Assembly (NCBI GenBank): GCA_020631175.1
Contig: JAHDHT010000046.1
Coordinates: 6,983-21,174 of the forward strand
Direction of reading: 5' to 3'
Length of the DNA stretch: 14,192 nt
Source of the DNA: Chitinophagales bacterium
Lineage (GTDB): Bacteria > Bacteroidota > Bacteroidia > Chitinophagales > JAHDHT01
Below the pieces are notes generated by a model that saw only the letters and a program-made list of their open reading frames with translations, was not told the DNA's origin and ran no database searches. The position numbers were made by a program, and so were the translations under genes. Numbering within the stretch: position 1 is the stretch's first letter; every line of letters starts with the position of its first letter. This document shows, in pieces, positions 6,762 through 14,192 of the stretch.

Positions 6762-7905
6762 AGTTGGGTGTCGTTACTATTTTATTTAGATTTCTTTGTG
6801 CAATCTCAAAGATCACAATTTCAGGATTTTCATTTAATATCACATTAGGGTCCCATTGTCCAAATATGTGATGAACAAGAATAATCTTCGAAAATGAATG
6901 TTTTAAAAATGGTAACATTTCGATGCTAAAAGAGTCCCGAATTAATAAGACTACCGGACCGTCAGATTCCGGGTTTTCAATTATTGTCGTATAAATTTCC
7001 GGAAAAATTCTAAAGTCAAATTTACTGCTATCAATTTTTGTAAATTTACCCTTGTCGAATATTTTAGTTTTAGCTTCTACATAGGGTGCAATCCATCTTT
7101 CTTCAGTTTCGAAGTTAGTTTCATCGGTTAAGCCATATATATAACTATTGAAATCTTGCTTTATTTCTGTAGTGTAAACTTGTAATTCTTCTATGTTAAG
7201 TTTTTTTAAATTCGGATATCTGATCTTTAGATGGTCGATTAAATGAGCATATGCAATATATGCTCCTTTCGAATTCCAATGTGCTGCTTTTTTTTGGTAT
7301 AGAAGACCGTATTCATTCTTCTGTTCGAGTATTTTATTAGGAATTGCTAAACAAGAAATACCTGATTTATTAAGAGAAGATTCTATTCGATTCAAATTCA
7401 CATAATTACCTTTGTATTGATTCATATATTCAGGCAAGTATTCAGGGTATATCAAGTGTTTATCTGGTGCAATAAATATTATAAATGGAATGTTATTATC
7501 TTCTTCAAAATAAATCTGATGTTTTTTAATAATACTTGTTGTTCGTTGTATGCCTTTTATGGAATATTTTTTTAACCCTTTGTATTGATTTATATTCTGT
7601 TCATTATTGTTAAATATCCATCCGTTTTTTCCATACTTTATTGTTTTAACAGATTCGTGTTTTAAACTGTACAAAAGTGTATTATAAACACGTTGGGAGA
7701 ATTTTTTAAATTGAAATTGATCTTTACTGTATTTTTCGAAGTCTTTTATCCATTCAGAGAAGCCCTCTTTAGTTTCTTTTGGAAACATAGTAAGGTATCT
7801 TCTTTCCTCGATTGAAACATTGTTTTCAGTGCTTGCAAAGTATCCAAAAATACTAGTTCCAGTTAAGAAAATCAAAAAAGCGATATATACGATTTTAAAC
7901 TTCAT
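6754..7905 (-). CDS. AlgJ/AlgX-like SGNH O-acetyltransferase-related protein
   Basis: This is predicted to act on the periplasmic side with the MBOAT partner encoded just upstream, receiving acetyl groups and placing them on a glycan. The protein has 383 residues with an N-terminal signal-anchor helix at about 4-24. Family landmarks are EERRYLTMFP at 33-42, the YSKDQF segment at 59-64, GKNGWIF at 92-98, APDKHLIYPEYLP at 146-158, AHWNSKGAYIAY at 208-219, RDSFS at 323-327 with the likely nucleophile Ser325, and FEIAQRNL near the C terminus. The usual DxH catalytic pair reads Ala207-Ala208-His209: His is present but the Asp is replaced. The gene starts inside the algI stop codon (TGATG), so the two are probably translationally coupled. 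It ends overlapping the converging acyltransferase gene. Family assignment is strong; catalytic competence is uncertain. Confidence 0.88.
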   Translation of the reverse strand: MKFKIVYIAFLIFLTGTSIFGYFASTENNVSIEERRYLTMFPKETKEGFSEWIKDFEKYSKDQFQFKKFSQRVYNTLLYSLKHESVKTIKYGKNGWIFNNNEQNINQYKGLKKYSIKGIQRTTSIIKKHQIYFEEDNNIPFIIFIAPDKHLIYPEYLPEYMNQYKGNYVNLNRIESSLNKSGISCLAIPNKILEQKNEYGLLYQKKAAHWNSKGAYIAYAHLIDHLKIRYPNLKKLNIEELQVYTTEIKQDFNSYIYGLTDETNFETEERWIAPYVEAKTKIFDKGKFTKIDSSKFDFRIFPEIYTTIIENPESDGPVVLLIRDSFSIEMLPFLKHSFSKIILVHHIFGQWDPNVILNENPEIVIFEIAQRNLNKIVTTPNFN

Positions 7906-9353
7906 CAGAATCTGAAATAAATAAATGGTGCATATGATTGACTATTCATAAACATTATACAAATGAAAAATAGTATAAGTATGCCAGTATAAAAAACATA
8001 CTGAAATTTAATAATAGGTAGGTCATCAGAGAATGCAATACTTTTTGTTTTATAATCATCGGAGAAAAAAATTTTGTTTGCAAGTGGAAAACATAGAAGT
8101 AGGCTAAAACACATTATTAAAAATATAAACGGACTTAAAAATTCTGCCAGGTTCCAATATTTAATTTTGGCCTCTGGATTAAAGCCAAGTAAAGATTTTA
8201 TCATAGCAAAACTTTGATCTAATGATTTTGACCTGAAAATAATCCAACTTATCAATACAATAAAAAGAGTATAGACATTAGAAATGAATGAAGGTATTTT
8301 ATCTAAAATACGTTTAAATCCCAGTCTTTCAATAATTAAAAATGTACCGTGAAATAGACCCCAGACAAGGAATTTCCATGAGGCTCCATGCCAGAAGCCA
8401 CAGATTATAAAAACGATTATAAGGTTAAAGTAAGTTCTTATATTTCCCTTTTTATTTCCGCCAAGTGGAATATATAAATAATCACGGAACCAGCTTGATA
8501 ATGTAATATGCCATCGTCTCCAGAATTCAGTTAAGGAAGTTGCTTTGTAAGGAAAATTGAAATTCACGGGAAATTTGAAACCTAAAATAAAACCTAATCC
8601 TATAGCCATTGTAGAATAACCGCAGAAGTCGAAGTAAATTTGAAAACTATAAGCGATACTTCCAAACCAGCTTAACGGTGTCGTAATTTGTTTTATTGGT
8701 AGATTGAAAATACGATCTACCGGTTCTGCAAGATTGTCGGCGAGAATTATCTTATATGACAAACCAATAATAAACAGACATATACCCCAAAATATTTTCC
8801 TATAATTGACCTGACGATTATTTAAGGCTAATACTACTGTTTGATATCTTACAATTGGACCGGCAATTAATTGAGGAAACATAGCAATGTATGATGCTAT
8901 ATTGATAATGTTTTTGTCAGCTTTGATATTTTGCTTGTGCACATCAATTAAGTAAGCAACACCCTGAAAAGTAAAAAAGGAGATACCAAGTGGTAAGTAT
9001 ATGGAGTCAATATGTTTTACTATTGATGTATCTTGTAATTGATCAATGAAGGGTAAACTATTAAAGATGAATTTGCTGTATTTAAAATATATTAAAAGCG
9101 AAAGATTTAAAACAACACCTGTGACGAGGTATATAGCGGATTTATATTTATCAATAAGCAGGGCAAAGCTATAATTAAGCAGAATTGATGCAAGAATTAG
9201 TAAAATATATGATTGTTCTCCCCAATAATAAAAAGCAAGACTTCCAAATAAGAACCAAATGTTTCTGATTTGATTTTTATCAGGCAATAAGCTATAGACT
9301 ATTAGAAATAGCGGTAGAAAATAAAAGGTAAACGTTATTGTGCTAAAAAGCAT
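7905..9353 (-). CDS. algI: MBOAT-family O-acyltransferase, AlgI type
   Basis: This polytopic inner-membrane enzyme of the MBOAT superfamily is thought to accept acetyl groups from cytosolic acetyl-CoA and pass them to an SGNH partner for polysaccharide O-acetylation. Its 482 residues match the family length. Signatures run in order: the hydrophobic FLFGSLAFYYWGE opening at 34-46, PLGISFFTFQGVAYLIDV at 121-138, MFPQLIAGPIVRY at 158-170, YFDFCGYSTMAIGLG at 240-254, FWRRWHITLSSWFRDYLYIPLGGN at 277-300, and CGFWHGASW at 318-326. The active-site His is His322. It sits 5 bases after the glycosyltransferase-TPR gene and overlaps the downstream AlgJ-like gene by one base. The polymer here need not be alginate, because no alginate polymerase genes are in the window. 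The symbol is used for family membership. Confidence 0.95.
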   Translation of the reverse strand: MLFSTITFTFYFLPLFLIVYSLLPDKNQIRNIWFLFGSLAFYYWGEQSYILLILASILLNYSFALLIDKYKSAIYLVTGVVLNLSLLIYFKYSKFIFNSLPFIDQLQDTSIVKHIDSIYLPLGISFFTFQGVAYLIDVHKQNIKADKNIINIASYIAMFPQLIAGPIVRYQTVVLALNNRQVNYRKIFWGICLFIIGLSYKIILADNLAEPVDRIFNLPIKQITTPLSWFGSIAYSFQIYFDFCGYSTMAIGLGFILGFKFPVNFNFPYKATSLTEFWRRWHITLSSWFRDYLYIPLGGNKKGNIRTYFNLIIVFIICGFWHGASWKFLVWGLFHGTFLIIERLGFKRILDKIPSFISNVYTLFIVLISWIIFRSKSLDQSFAMIKSLLGFNPEAKIKYWNLAEFLSPFIFLIMCFSLLLCFPLANKIFFSDDYKTKSIAFSDDLPIIKFQYVFYTGILILFFICIMFMNSQSYAPFIYFRF

Positions 9354-9358
9354 TTTTG

Positions 9359-11389
9359 TTACTTATTGCTTATAGAGTTAAGTAAGTCACTAAAATATTG
9401 CTGTTCTGAGTTTGATTCTTCATTTTTTGCTGCATTAATCATTATTCTGTACACTCTTTTTTTCATTGGAACATTAAGGTTTTTCAGACTAATTTTATTA
9501 TAAGCATCTTTTAATGAATTGTAATCTTCAGTTTTAGTTATAGCTTTTAATTCAAATATTTGAAGCGATAAGTTATTTGGTTGTATTTTTTGCGCTTCAA
9601 TATTATGCTTTTTTGCTTTTTTCCATAAATTTAGAGATTCATAATTTCTTGCTTGTATTTTATGGCATTTACATAATCTACTTTTGTTGGCAGTCTGATT
9701 TAGTGCATTATCTATAAATTCTGCAGATTCTTTAAATCTTTTTTCTTTTGCCAATTTTTTTGCTCTAGTATAAGATGCTACAAAATGACGTCCTTTTTCT
9801 TCCTCAAATTCACAATATTCCTCAATCAATCTTTTATCGGACTGAGATAAAAGGGATTCTGTAAAATCATCAAAAATTTCATTTGTGCCAATGTGATTTT
9901 TATACAGTTGAAATATCATTCTCATATCATCGGATGAAAGAGTTGATTTCTTTTGAGAAAGTTCAATAAATTTATAATTGAAATTATAATCTATTCCATC
10001 AATTTTATTCGCTGATTTAAGTACTTCGTTTAAAAGATCATGAAATTTTCTATTGTACAAATAGATAAGCGTATTGCAAAAAATATGTTCATTTTCAAGC
10101 TTCTCTTTGCAACTTAAAATTTTTTCTGCAAAGGATCTAGACTTTTCAAATTCTTTTAATCTATGATAAAAGCGGCTAATTCTAATATAGGTACCAGGAT
10201 TGCCCGGATTTAATTGAATTACTTTTTTAAATAATTCTATTGCCGAAGTTTTTTTATTGAGTAAATACAATAATTCACCATTCAATAATAGTAAACTGAT
10301 ATCAATAGGGTCTATTTCAATTGCCTTATTAACAACTCTAATTGCTTCTTCGTTTTTTCCAAGCTTTTTCAGAAAATTAGCTTTTACTTTCAGGATATTT
10401 ATATTAAAAGGAAATTTATTTGCTGAATAATTAATAAAGTCCATTGCAAGATCAATCTTATTCGAATCAAATAATTCCCTTGCGATATTCGAATAAAAAA
10501 ATACAGACTTTTTTAACTGAACCTGATTCTTATTCGTAGGATGTATACTTCCTAAATAGTGTGTTTGGTAGTTACCTGAAACCGCAAAATGTGCATTGTT
10601 TATTTTTCTGTACTCTTCCCGATACTCTTTTAGTTTTAATTCGTTTCTTTCAACATTGGTAGTTGTTCCTCCATGGAATTGATGAAATGTTGATTCACCC
10701 AAAAGCATAACATTTTGAGTGCGATCATCTTCCATAGCGTTTTTGTATAAATCGAGATTTAAAAATCCTCCACCAACAGTATAGAATGGTTTATTGAAAG
10801 AACCGTATTCAATTAAATGCTCTTTTTTCAGAATGACACAATTACTCTCGAATTGTTGAGAGAACCACCAATGTACTGCCTGCTCATAATTGCTAATATC
10901 GAACAATAGGTAGCCATTATTTTTCCAATCTATAGAATTTAATAGTTCATCTTCTTTTTCTTGATTATATCCAAACTGTAAATTGAAGTTTTGTTTGAAT
11001 CTACCTAACTGGAATCGTTGTACAATTACAAAAGGGTCATCATAAGCTTTTAATGCTTTCAACCAAAGAGACAAAATGTTTGGTGTTAACATATGAGCAC
11101 CATCAATAAGCACCATTACATATTTCCCCTTGGCTTTTTTTAGTCCAAACTGTAAAGCTTCAACAGGAGATGGATAATCTGTTTTTACATAATGATATTG
11201 AAATTCATTGCCGAAAGCACAAACTATTTCCTTTGATAAAGGTTCTGATGAATTGCTGTCTAATGCAAGTACTTCATATTGTAAACCTTCAATATTTTGT
11301 TGATAATCGCTTGAAAGGGTATAAAGCGTTCTAGGTGCTTCCCGTTGATTATTAAAAAAAACAACTAATATAGAAAGTTGGATTTCCAT
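9359..11389 (-). CDS. GT2-family glycosyltransferase fused to C-terminal TPR repeats
   Basis: This 676-residue protein has two parts. Residues 1 to about 260 form a GT-A/family 2 glycosyltransferase domain: the opening beta strand LSILVVFFNN at 5-14, the nucleotide-binding LALDSNSSEP at 41-50, the metal-region VMVLIDGAHMLTP at 91-103, and a late GESTFHQFHGG block at 231-241 that this type of enzyme ends with. There is no classic DxD; DGAH (96-99) takes its place. From about 300 to 670 it is helical with tetratricopeptide repeats, clearest at about 330-362 (GKNEEAIRVVNKAIEIDP), 365-395 and 399-425, and more degenerate beyond. There is no membrane helix or signal peptide, so it is probably cytosolic. 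The ATG follows the upstream FkbM gene stop codon with no spacer. The sugar and acceptor are unknown. The TPR region probably binds other proteins of the assembly. Confidence 0.85.
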   Translation of the reverse strand: MEIQLSILVVFFNNQREAPRTLYTLSSDYQQNIEGLQYEVLALDSNSSEPLSKEIVCAFGNEFQYHYVKTDYPSPVEALQFGLKKAKGKYVMVLIDGAHMLTPNILSLWLKALKAYDDPFVIVQRFQLGRFKQNFNLQFGYNQEKEDELLNSIDWKNNGYLLFDISNYEQAVHWWFSQQFESNCVILKKEHLIEYGSFNKPFYTVGGGFLNLDLYKNAMEDDRTQNVMLLGESTFHQFHGGTTTNVERNELKLKEYREEYRKINNAHFAVSGNYQTHYLGSIHPTNKNQVQLKKSVFFYSNIARELFDSNKIDLAMDFINYSANKFPFNINILKVKANFLKKLGKNEEAIRVVNKAIEIDPIDISLLLLNGELLYLLNKKTSAIELFKKVIQLNPGNPGTYIRISRFYHRLKEFEKSRSFAEKILSCKEKLENEHIFCNTLIYLYNRKFHDLLNEVLKSANKIDGIDYNFNYKFIELSQKKSTLSSDDMRMIFQLYKNHIGTNEIFDDFTESLLSQSDKRLIEEYCEFEEEKGRHFVASYTRAKKLAKEKRFKESAEFIDNALNQTANKSRLCKCHKIQARNYESLNLWKKAKKHNIEAQKIQPNNLSLQIFELKAITKTEDYNSLKDAYNKISLKNLNVPMKKRVYRIMINAAKNEESNSEQQYFSDLLNSISNK

Positions 11390-12118
11390 TTATTTTAATG
11401 TCCATTTTTCCCATACAAAAAAGTAAGACCATTCGCAGTTGTGTGTTTTGCGAAGTGCTCTTCTGATTTTATTTCTGTTTTGATAACTTTTGGGTATCCA
11501 TTCATGAAACTGCACCATAACAGTATCAAATTTTGAAAGCGCATTATTTTCGATAAGTCTGTCTAGTACAGGATATTCTCCACCCTCAATATTGATTTTA
11601 ATGCAGCTTATTTGTGGCATATCTTTTATTTCGAGATAGGCATCTTTCATTTGAACACTAACCGGCTTACCTTGAAAATTTTGTTCATTGTCTTCCCGGT
11701 ATTCTGAAGATCCCTGATCTGCGAAATAAAAAGTAGTATCGTAATAAGAATCACTTAATCCACATTCATGAATATGGATATTGTCTTTCCCTTTATATTT
11801 TTCCCTTAAGGCTTTAGCTAAGCCCGGATGTGGTTCGTATAAATGAACAGCTTTTGGATTTCCTTTTGTTAAAATGTTATCCGTCCATTCTCCAATATAA
11901 GCACCAAGATCAAGAAAAACACTTTGCTCATCAACTTTCAAATCATACATCATATCAGGCTTTTCAATTTTGTGATCTGCATAATCGTATAAAGCCTTAC
12001 TATAAGAATGTAATTCTAATGCTGCTCTCCAGAAACCCGTAGCTTCCGTTTCTTTTTTTCTTCTGTACCATGCAATCGGTTTGCGAAGTAATTTCCTAAT
12101 TTGATATTGTCTGTTCAT
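11390..12118 (-). CDS. FkbM-family SAM-dependent methyltransferase
   Basis: This is a predicted cytosolic class I methyltransferase of the FkbM type, which commonly O-methylates sugars or polyketide-like molecules. It has 242 residues. The SAM-binding motif I is VFLDLGAYIGEWT at 67-79, followed by the acidic LYEPHP at 93-98, CGLSDSYYDTTFYF at 119-132, and the family-defining CIKINIEGGEYPVLDRLI at 172-189 (commonly IKxDxEGxE; here Asn176 stands where Asp is usual). The basic, aromatic N terminus (about 1-25) may contact membrane or nucleic-acid-like surfaces but is not a signal peptide. The ATG overlaps the upstream methyltransferase stop as ATGA, and its own TAA abuts the next ATG, so it sits in the middle of a tightly coupled operon. 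Methylation of a glycan made by the neighbouring glycosyltransferase is the natural inference. Confidence 0.9.
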   Translation of the reverse strand: MNRQYQIRKLLRKPIAWYRRKKETEATGFWRAALELHSYSKALYDYADHKIEKPDMMYDLKVDEQSVFLDLGAYIGEWTDNILTKGNPKAVHLYEPHPGLAKALREKYKGKDNIHIHECGLSDSYYDTTFYFADQGSSEYREDNEQNFQGKPVSVQMKDAYLEIKDMPQISCIKINIEGGEYPVLDRLIENNALSKFDTVMVQFHEWIPKSYQNRNKIRRALRKTHNCEWSYFFVWEKWTLK

Positions 12119-13134
12119 GAGAATAGTTCATCCAGGTCTGTGAATGAATTTACATTTTTTAAATTTAAGTAATGATGCGCCTTCTTTTCAAAGAATTCGT
12201 AGTTCATTTCTTTAATTTCCTTTTCACTGAATGAAAGCATCATACCCGGCTTTTTTTTCCGAATAATACCAAGTCCATGATCTTTATTTAAAACACAAAC
12301 TTCTAAATCGTTTCTAAAACTTCTTAACCATAAAATGCTTTTATATACATCTCCATTCCATACCCCTTTAAAAGTTGGATGTTGCATTGATTTTTCCATG
12401 CTTGGCCATGAAGCTGCTTCATATTTAGGATAGCAATCATGCATAATTATCCATCCATCCGAATTTAAAAAAGGCAAACAATTAATAACATCTTTTAATG
12501 ATTGATCATAGGTGTGTAATCCGTCGATAAATACGATATCTAATCCATCCGGAAAATCTTTTTTACATAGTTCCGGAAAATAATCATCACTTGGAATAGG
12601 ATAATATTTTTTATGACCCGGTAATTCTTCTAATTTCGGAATCTTTGGAACAGGGTCAACAGCTACAGCAAATTCAGGCTGCACCTGAAGATAATTTTGA
12701 CCAACGAAAACGCCGATCTCAAGATAATTTTTAAAGTTGTTTTTCTTTCTTAAATATTCAACTGTGGTACTTCGGTTTACGATTTGATCATTCATCTGAA
12801 GTTTTAAAATTTCAGAATAAAAAACATCAGATTCTTTTGCACCGATAAAGCCTCTTAATAAATTTCCAATGCTTACAAGATCATGTACGAAATATTCATT
12901 TTTTGATTTAAAATACTCAAGAATACTTGCATCTTTTAACAGCTTGCCAGACCATGCCTTTATAAGATGATGAATCATATTGCTCAGATCACCTTCTTTT
13001 GAATATAAATTTCCAAGTAAAAAATGGATAACCGTTGAAGGTTCTTCAATTTGTTTTAATTGATCAAGCCGACCTGAATCCTTCAATCGAGGTTGATGTT
13101 GATAATATTCGGCAAGTTGAGATAAATCATTCAT
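12115..13134 (-). CDS. Class I SAM-dependent methyltransferase (Methyltransf_24-like) with helical N-terminal extension
   Basis: This is the first gene of the five-gene operon. It has 339 residues. The catalytic fold begins near residue 120, with motif I YLEIGVFVGQNYL at 137-149, an acidic strand end AVAVDP at 156-161, LDIVFIDGLHTYDQSLKDV at 198-216 (the DGxHxYxxxxxD pattern of this family) and DGWIIMHDCYP at 226-236. Residues 1-118 are helical and may be a degenerate TPR-like adaptor (FLLGNLYSKEGDLSNMIHHL at 38-57 has TPR spacing). Residues 290-339 are a Lys-rich helical tail. There is no signal peptide. The gene overlaps the FkbM gene by 4 bases, so two methyltransferases are made in series. 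The start ATG at 13134 is the only sensible one. The methyl acceptor is unknown; a sugar or glycan precursor is likely from context. Confidence 0.85.
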   Translation of the reverse strand: MNDLSQLAEYYQHQPRLKDSGRLDQLKQIEEPSTVIHFLLGNLYSKEGDLSNMIHHLIKAWSGKLLKDASILEYFKSKNEYFVHDLVSIGNLLRGFIGAKESDVFYSEILKLQMNDQIVNRSTTVEYLRKKNNFKNYLEIGVFVGQNYLQVQPEFAVAVDPVPKIPKLEELPGHKKYYPIPSDDYFPELCKKDFPDGLDIVFIDGLHTYDQSLKDVINCLPFLNSDGWIIMHDCYPKYEAASWPSMEKSMQHPTFKGVWNGDVYKSILWLRSFRNDLEVCVLNKDHGLGIIRKKKPGMMLSFSEKEIKEMNYEFFEKKAHHYLNLKNVNSFTDLDELFS

Positions 13135-13256
13135 AAATGGTTAGTGAATGTGCTGTTGAAAGCAAATTTCAGTATCCTTCCACAGAAACTTACGTAAAAT
13201 TAATATTTTGAGAGCCAAATGAGCGAATACAAACATATTTCGAAGAAGCTTTTTAT
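13135..13256. promoter_or_regulatory. Divergent intergenic region between the glycan operon and the lyase-like gene
   Basis: These 122 bases must hold the promoters of both the five-gene operon (leftward) and the lyase-like gene (rightward). An 8-base perfect palindrome, TTACGTAA at 13190-13197, sits close to the midpoint and could be a shared operator. On the minus strand, GAAATTTG at 13163-13170 is a one-mismatch -7 box for the operon. I see no full TAnnTTTG box for the rightward gene, and no RNA structure or repeat. Confidence 0.35.
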
Positions 13257-14192
13257 ATGATCAGGTTTATTAAAGTACTTTTCACCCTAATTTTTTCATA
13301 TCAAATTTGTTCAGCGCAATCGCAGCAAGGTGGCTTCACAGATCAGTGGAACAATTTTCCTGCGGGTACTTTCGGGCCTAAAACGTTTAGTTTCGATACA
13401 AGCAGTTTACGTTCAATTTCTATAGTGCCGGCTTCAGGTATCCATCCAAGAATTTATTTTGGCCCTGCCGATCTTCCTGAGATTCAGGACAGGCTGCAAA
13501 ATACCCAGGCAGGGCAGGAGGTTTTTAAGCAGTTACATGCATATACAACCTTAATGCATTTATCTTATAACCCGGGCTTATATAACCATAACAGTTCTTA
13601 TGGAGCTGATGCTTTTGGTAATCGAAGAATAAGTAATGCCGGAAAATGGAATAAGTCTGCGCTTTATTCAGGCCTTGTAAGTGGCGATTTGACAATACTT
13701 AATGGTGTATCTAATAAAGATCGTTACTTGCTATCAAGTGTAATGGCTTTGGAGGCCTTTGAATGTTTAGTAATGGCCGGGCAGTTCGACAATGATACCG
13801 GAATGAATTATGATGACAGGGCAGAAATGTTAGGGAAGGCAATGAGTACATGGGCACAAATTGTATATGGTGATCCATTGTTAAACTGGAATAATTATCA
13901 TCATTTCGGTGGAGTTCACATGGCTTTTGCCTATGATTTAAATTATAACAGCATGACGGGCAATCAAAGAGATTCGGTTCGACTTGCATTAGCTGAAACG
14001 ATTCCTGCAACTCCGCGATATGGAGTCAATACTGAAAATTATGCAACGACAAGTAATTGGGTTGGCTTGAATTCTTTTGAACTGCTTACCAATTTTGCTT
14101 TGGAAGGAGAGAGTGGATATAATGCTTCTTTGACTGAAGACTATATGAAGTCTTATTATAAATTTATCAGTTATGGATGGTATGCTTCCGGT
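13257..14192 (+). CDS. Secreted heparinase II/III-like protein, N-terminal part (cut by window end)
   Basis: The frame is open from the ATG at 13257 to the last base (312 codons) with no stop, so the C terminus lies outside. A Sec signal peptide is visible: MIRFIK, a hydrophobic core VLFTLIFSYQI, and a probable signal peptidase I site after CSA (residue 20). Residues 58-80 (PASGIHPRIYFGPADLPEIQDRL pattern) match the way many heparinase II/III and related alginate-lyase-like proteins begin, with HPR then a short acidic PxxL helix. HHFGGVHMAFAYDLNYNSMT (215-234) and the NW...ALEGE segment (267-285) fit the alpha/alpha toroid of that superfamily. The catalytic residues would lie further on and cannot be checked. 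If correct, the protein is exported and cleaves an acidic polysaccharide by beta-elimination. It is divergent from the glycan operon. A C-terminal secretion-sorting domain is possible but unseen. Its G+C content is higher than that of the operon. Confidence 0.7.
   Translation, partial: MIRFIKVLFTLIFSYQICSAQSQQGGFTDQWNNFPAGTFGPKTFSFDTSSLRSISIVPASGIHPRIYFGPADLPEIQDRLQNTQAGQEVFKQLHAYTTLMHLSYNPGLYNHNSSYGADAFGNRRISNAGKWNKSALYSGLVSGDLTILNGVSNKDRYLLSSVMALEAFECLVMAGQFDNDTGMNYDDRAEMLGKAMSTWAQIVYGDPLLNWNNYHHFGGVHMAFAYDLNYNSMTGNQRDSVRLALAETIPATPRYGVNTENYATTSNWVGLNSFELLTNFALEGESGYNASLTEDYMKSYYKFISYGWYASG

Noticed and set aside
7288..7295. Run of eight T (A on the coding strand) in the AlgJ-like gene as a possible frameshift
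   Set aside because: The frame is intact on both sides, and family motifs before and after (APDKH, AHWNSKGAY, RDSFS) are all in the same frame.
13135..13256. tRNA or small RNA gene in the largest non-coding gap
   Set aside because: No cloverleaf-like arms, strong hairpin or conserved RNA motif is visible in this AT-rich 122-base stretch.
13711..14010. Minus-strand open frame of 99 codons at the right edge
   Set aside because: The opposite strand carries a longer uninterrupted secreted protein with a signal peptide and family-like motifs; this frame is its shadow.

Overview
This window looks like chromosomal DNA of a member of the Bacteroidota. The evidence is low G+C DNA, -7-like boxes of the TAnnTTTG type in front of several genes, no obvious reliance on Shine-Dalgarno sites, and the protein types present. 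I cannot name a genus. There are ten supported protein genes, one of them cut by the right edge, and no RNA gene, CRISPR array or insertion sequence that I can see.

Left part (1-2483, minus strand): kdsB (CMP-Kdo synthetase) lies upstream of pyrG (CTP synthase). PyrG makes the CTP that KdsB uses to activate Kdo for lipopolysaccharide, so these are housekeeping genes of nucleotide and outer-membrane metabolism. A good -7 box in the gap suggests pyrG also has its own promoter.

Middle part (2524-6761): three genes in alternating orientation. They encode a phytanoyl-CoA-dioxygenase-like Fe(II)/2-oxoglutarate enzyme (+), a large polytopic membrane protein with an extra C-terminal soluble domain (-), and an acyltransferase-3 membrane O-acyltransferase (+). 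The last two are divergent, with promoter boxes facing away from each other in a 76-base gap. Several apparent TTG starts here coincide with the end of a promoter box or lie at the predicted transcript start, so I moved the starts downstream.

Right part (6754-13134, minus strand): a compact five-gene operon. In transcription order it runs: SAM methyltransferase, FkbM-type methyltransferase, GT2 glycosyltransferase fused to TPR repeats, AlgI-type MBOAT O-acetyltransferase, and an AlgJ/AlgX-like SGNH protein. The junctions are a 4-base overlap, 0 bases, 5 bases and a 1-base overlap, which implies co-transcription and coupled translation. The simplest reading is a cassette that builds and decorates (methylates, O-acetylates) a cell-surface glycan, helped by the neighbouring acyltransferase and dioxygenase. 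The AlgJ-like protein has Ala where the family's catalytic Asp is expected.

Right edge (13257-14192, + strand): a secreted protein, open at the window end, resembles the N-terminal helical domain of heparinase II/III-type polysaccharide lyases. It is divergent from the operon, so glycan production and glycan cleavage may be encoded side by side. Hand-counted G+C on sample 60-base lines is about 40% at 1021-1080, 28% at 8101-8160 and 10081-10140, 33% at 12541-12600 and 47% at 13441-13500, so the glycan-modification block is clearly more AT-rich than its flanks.
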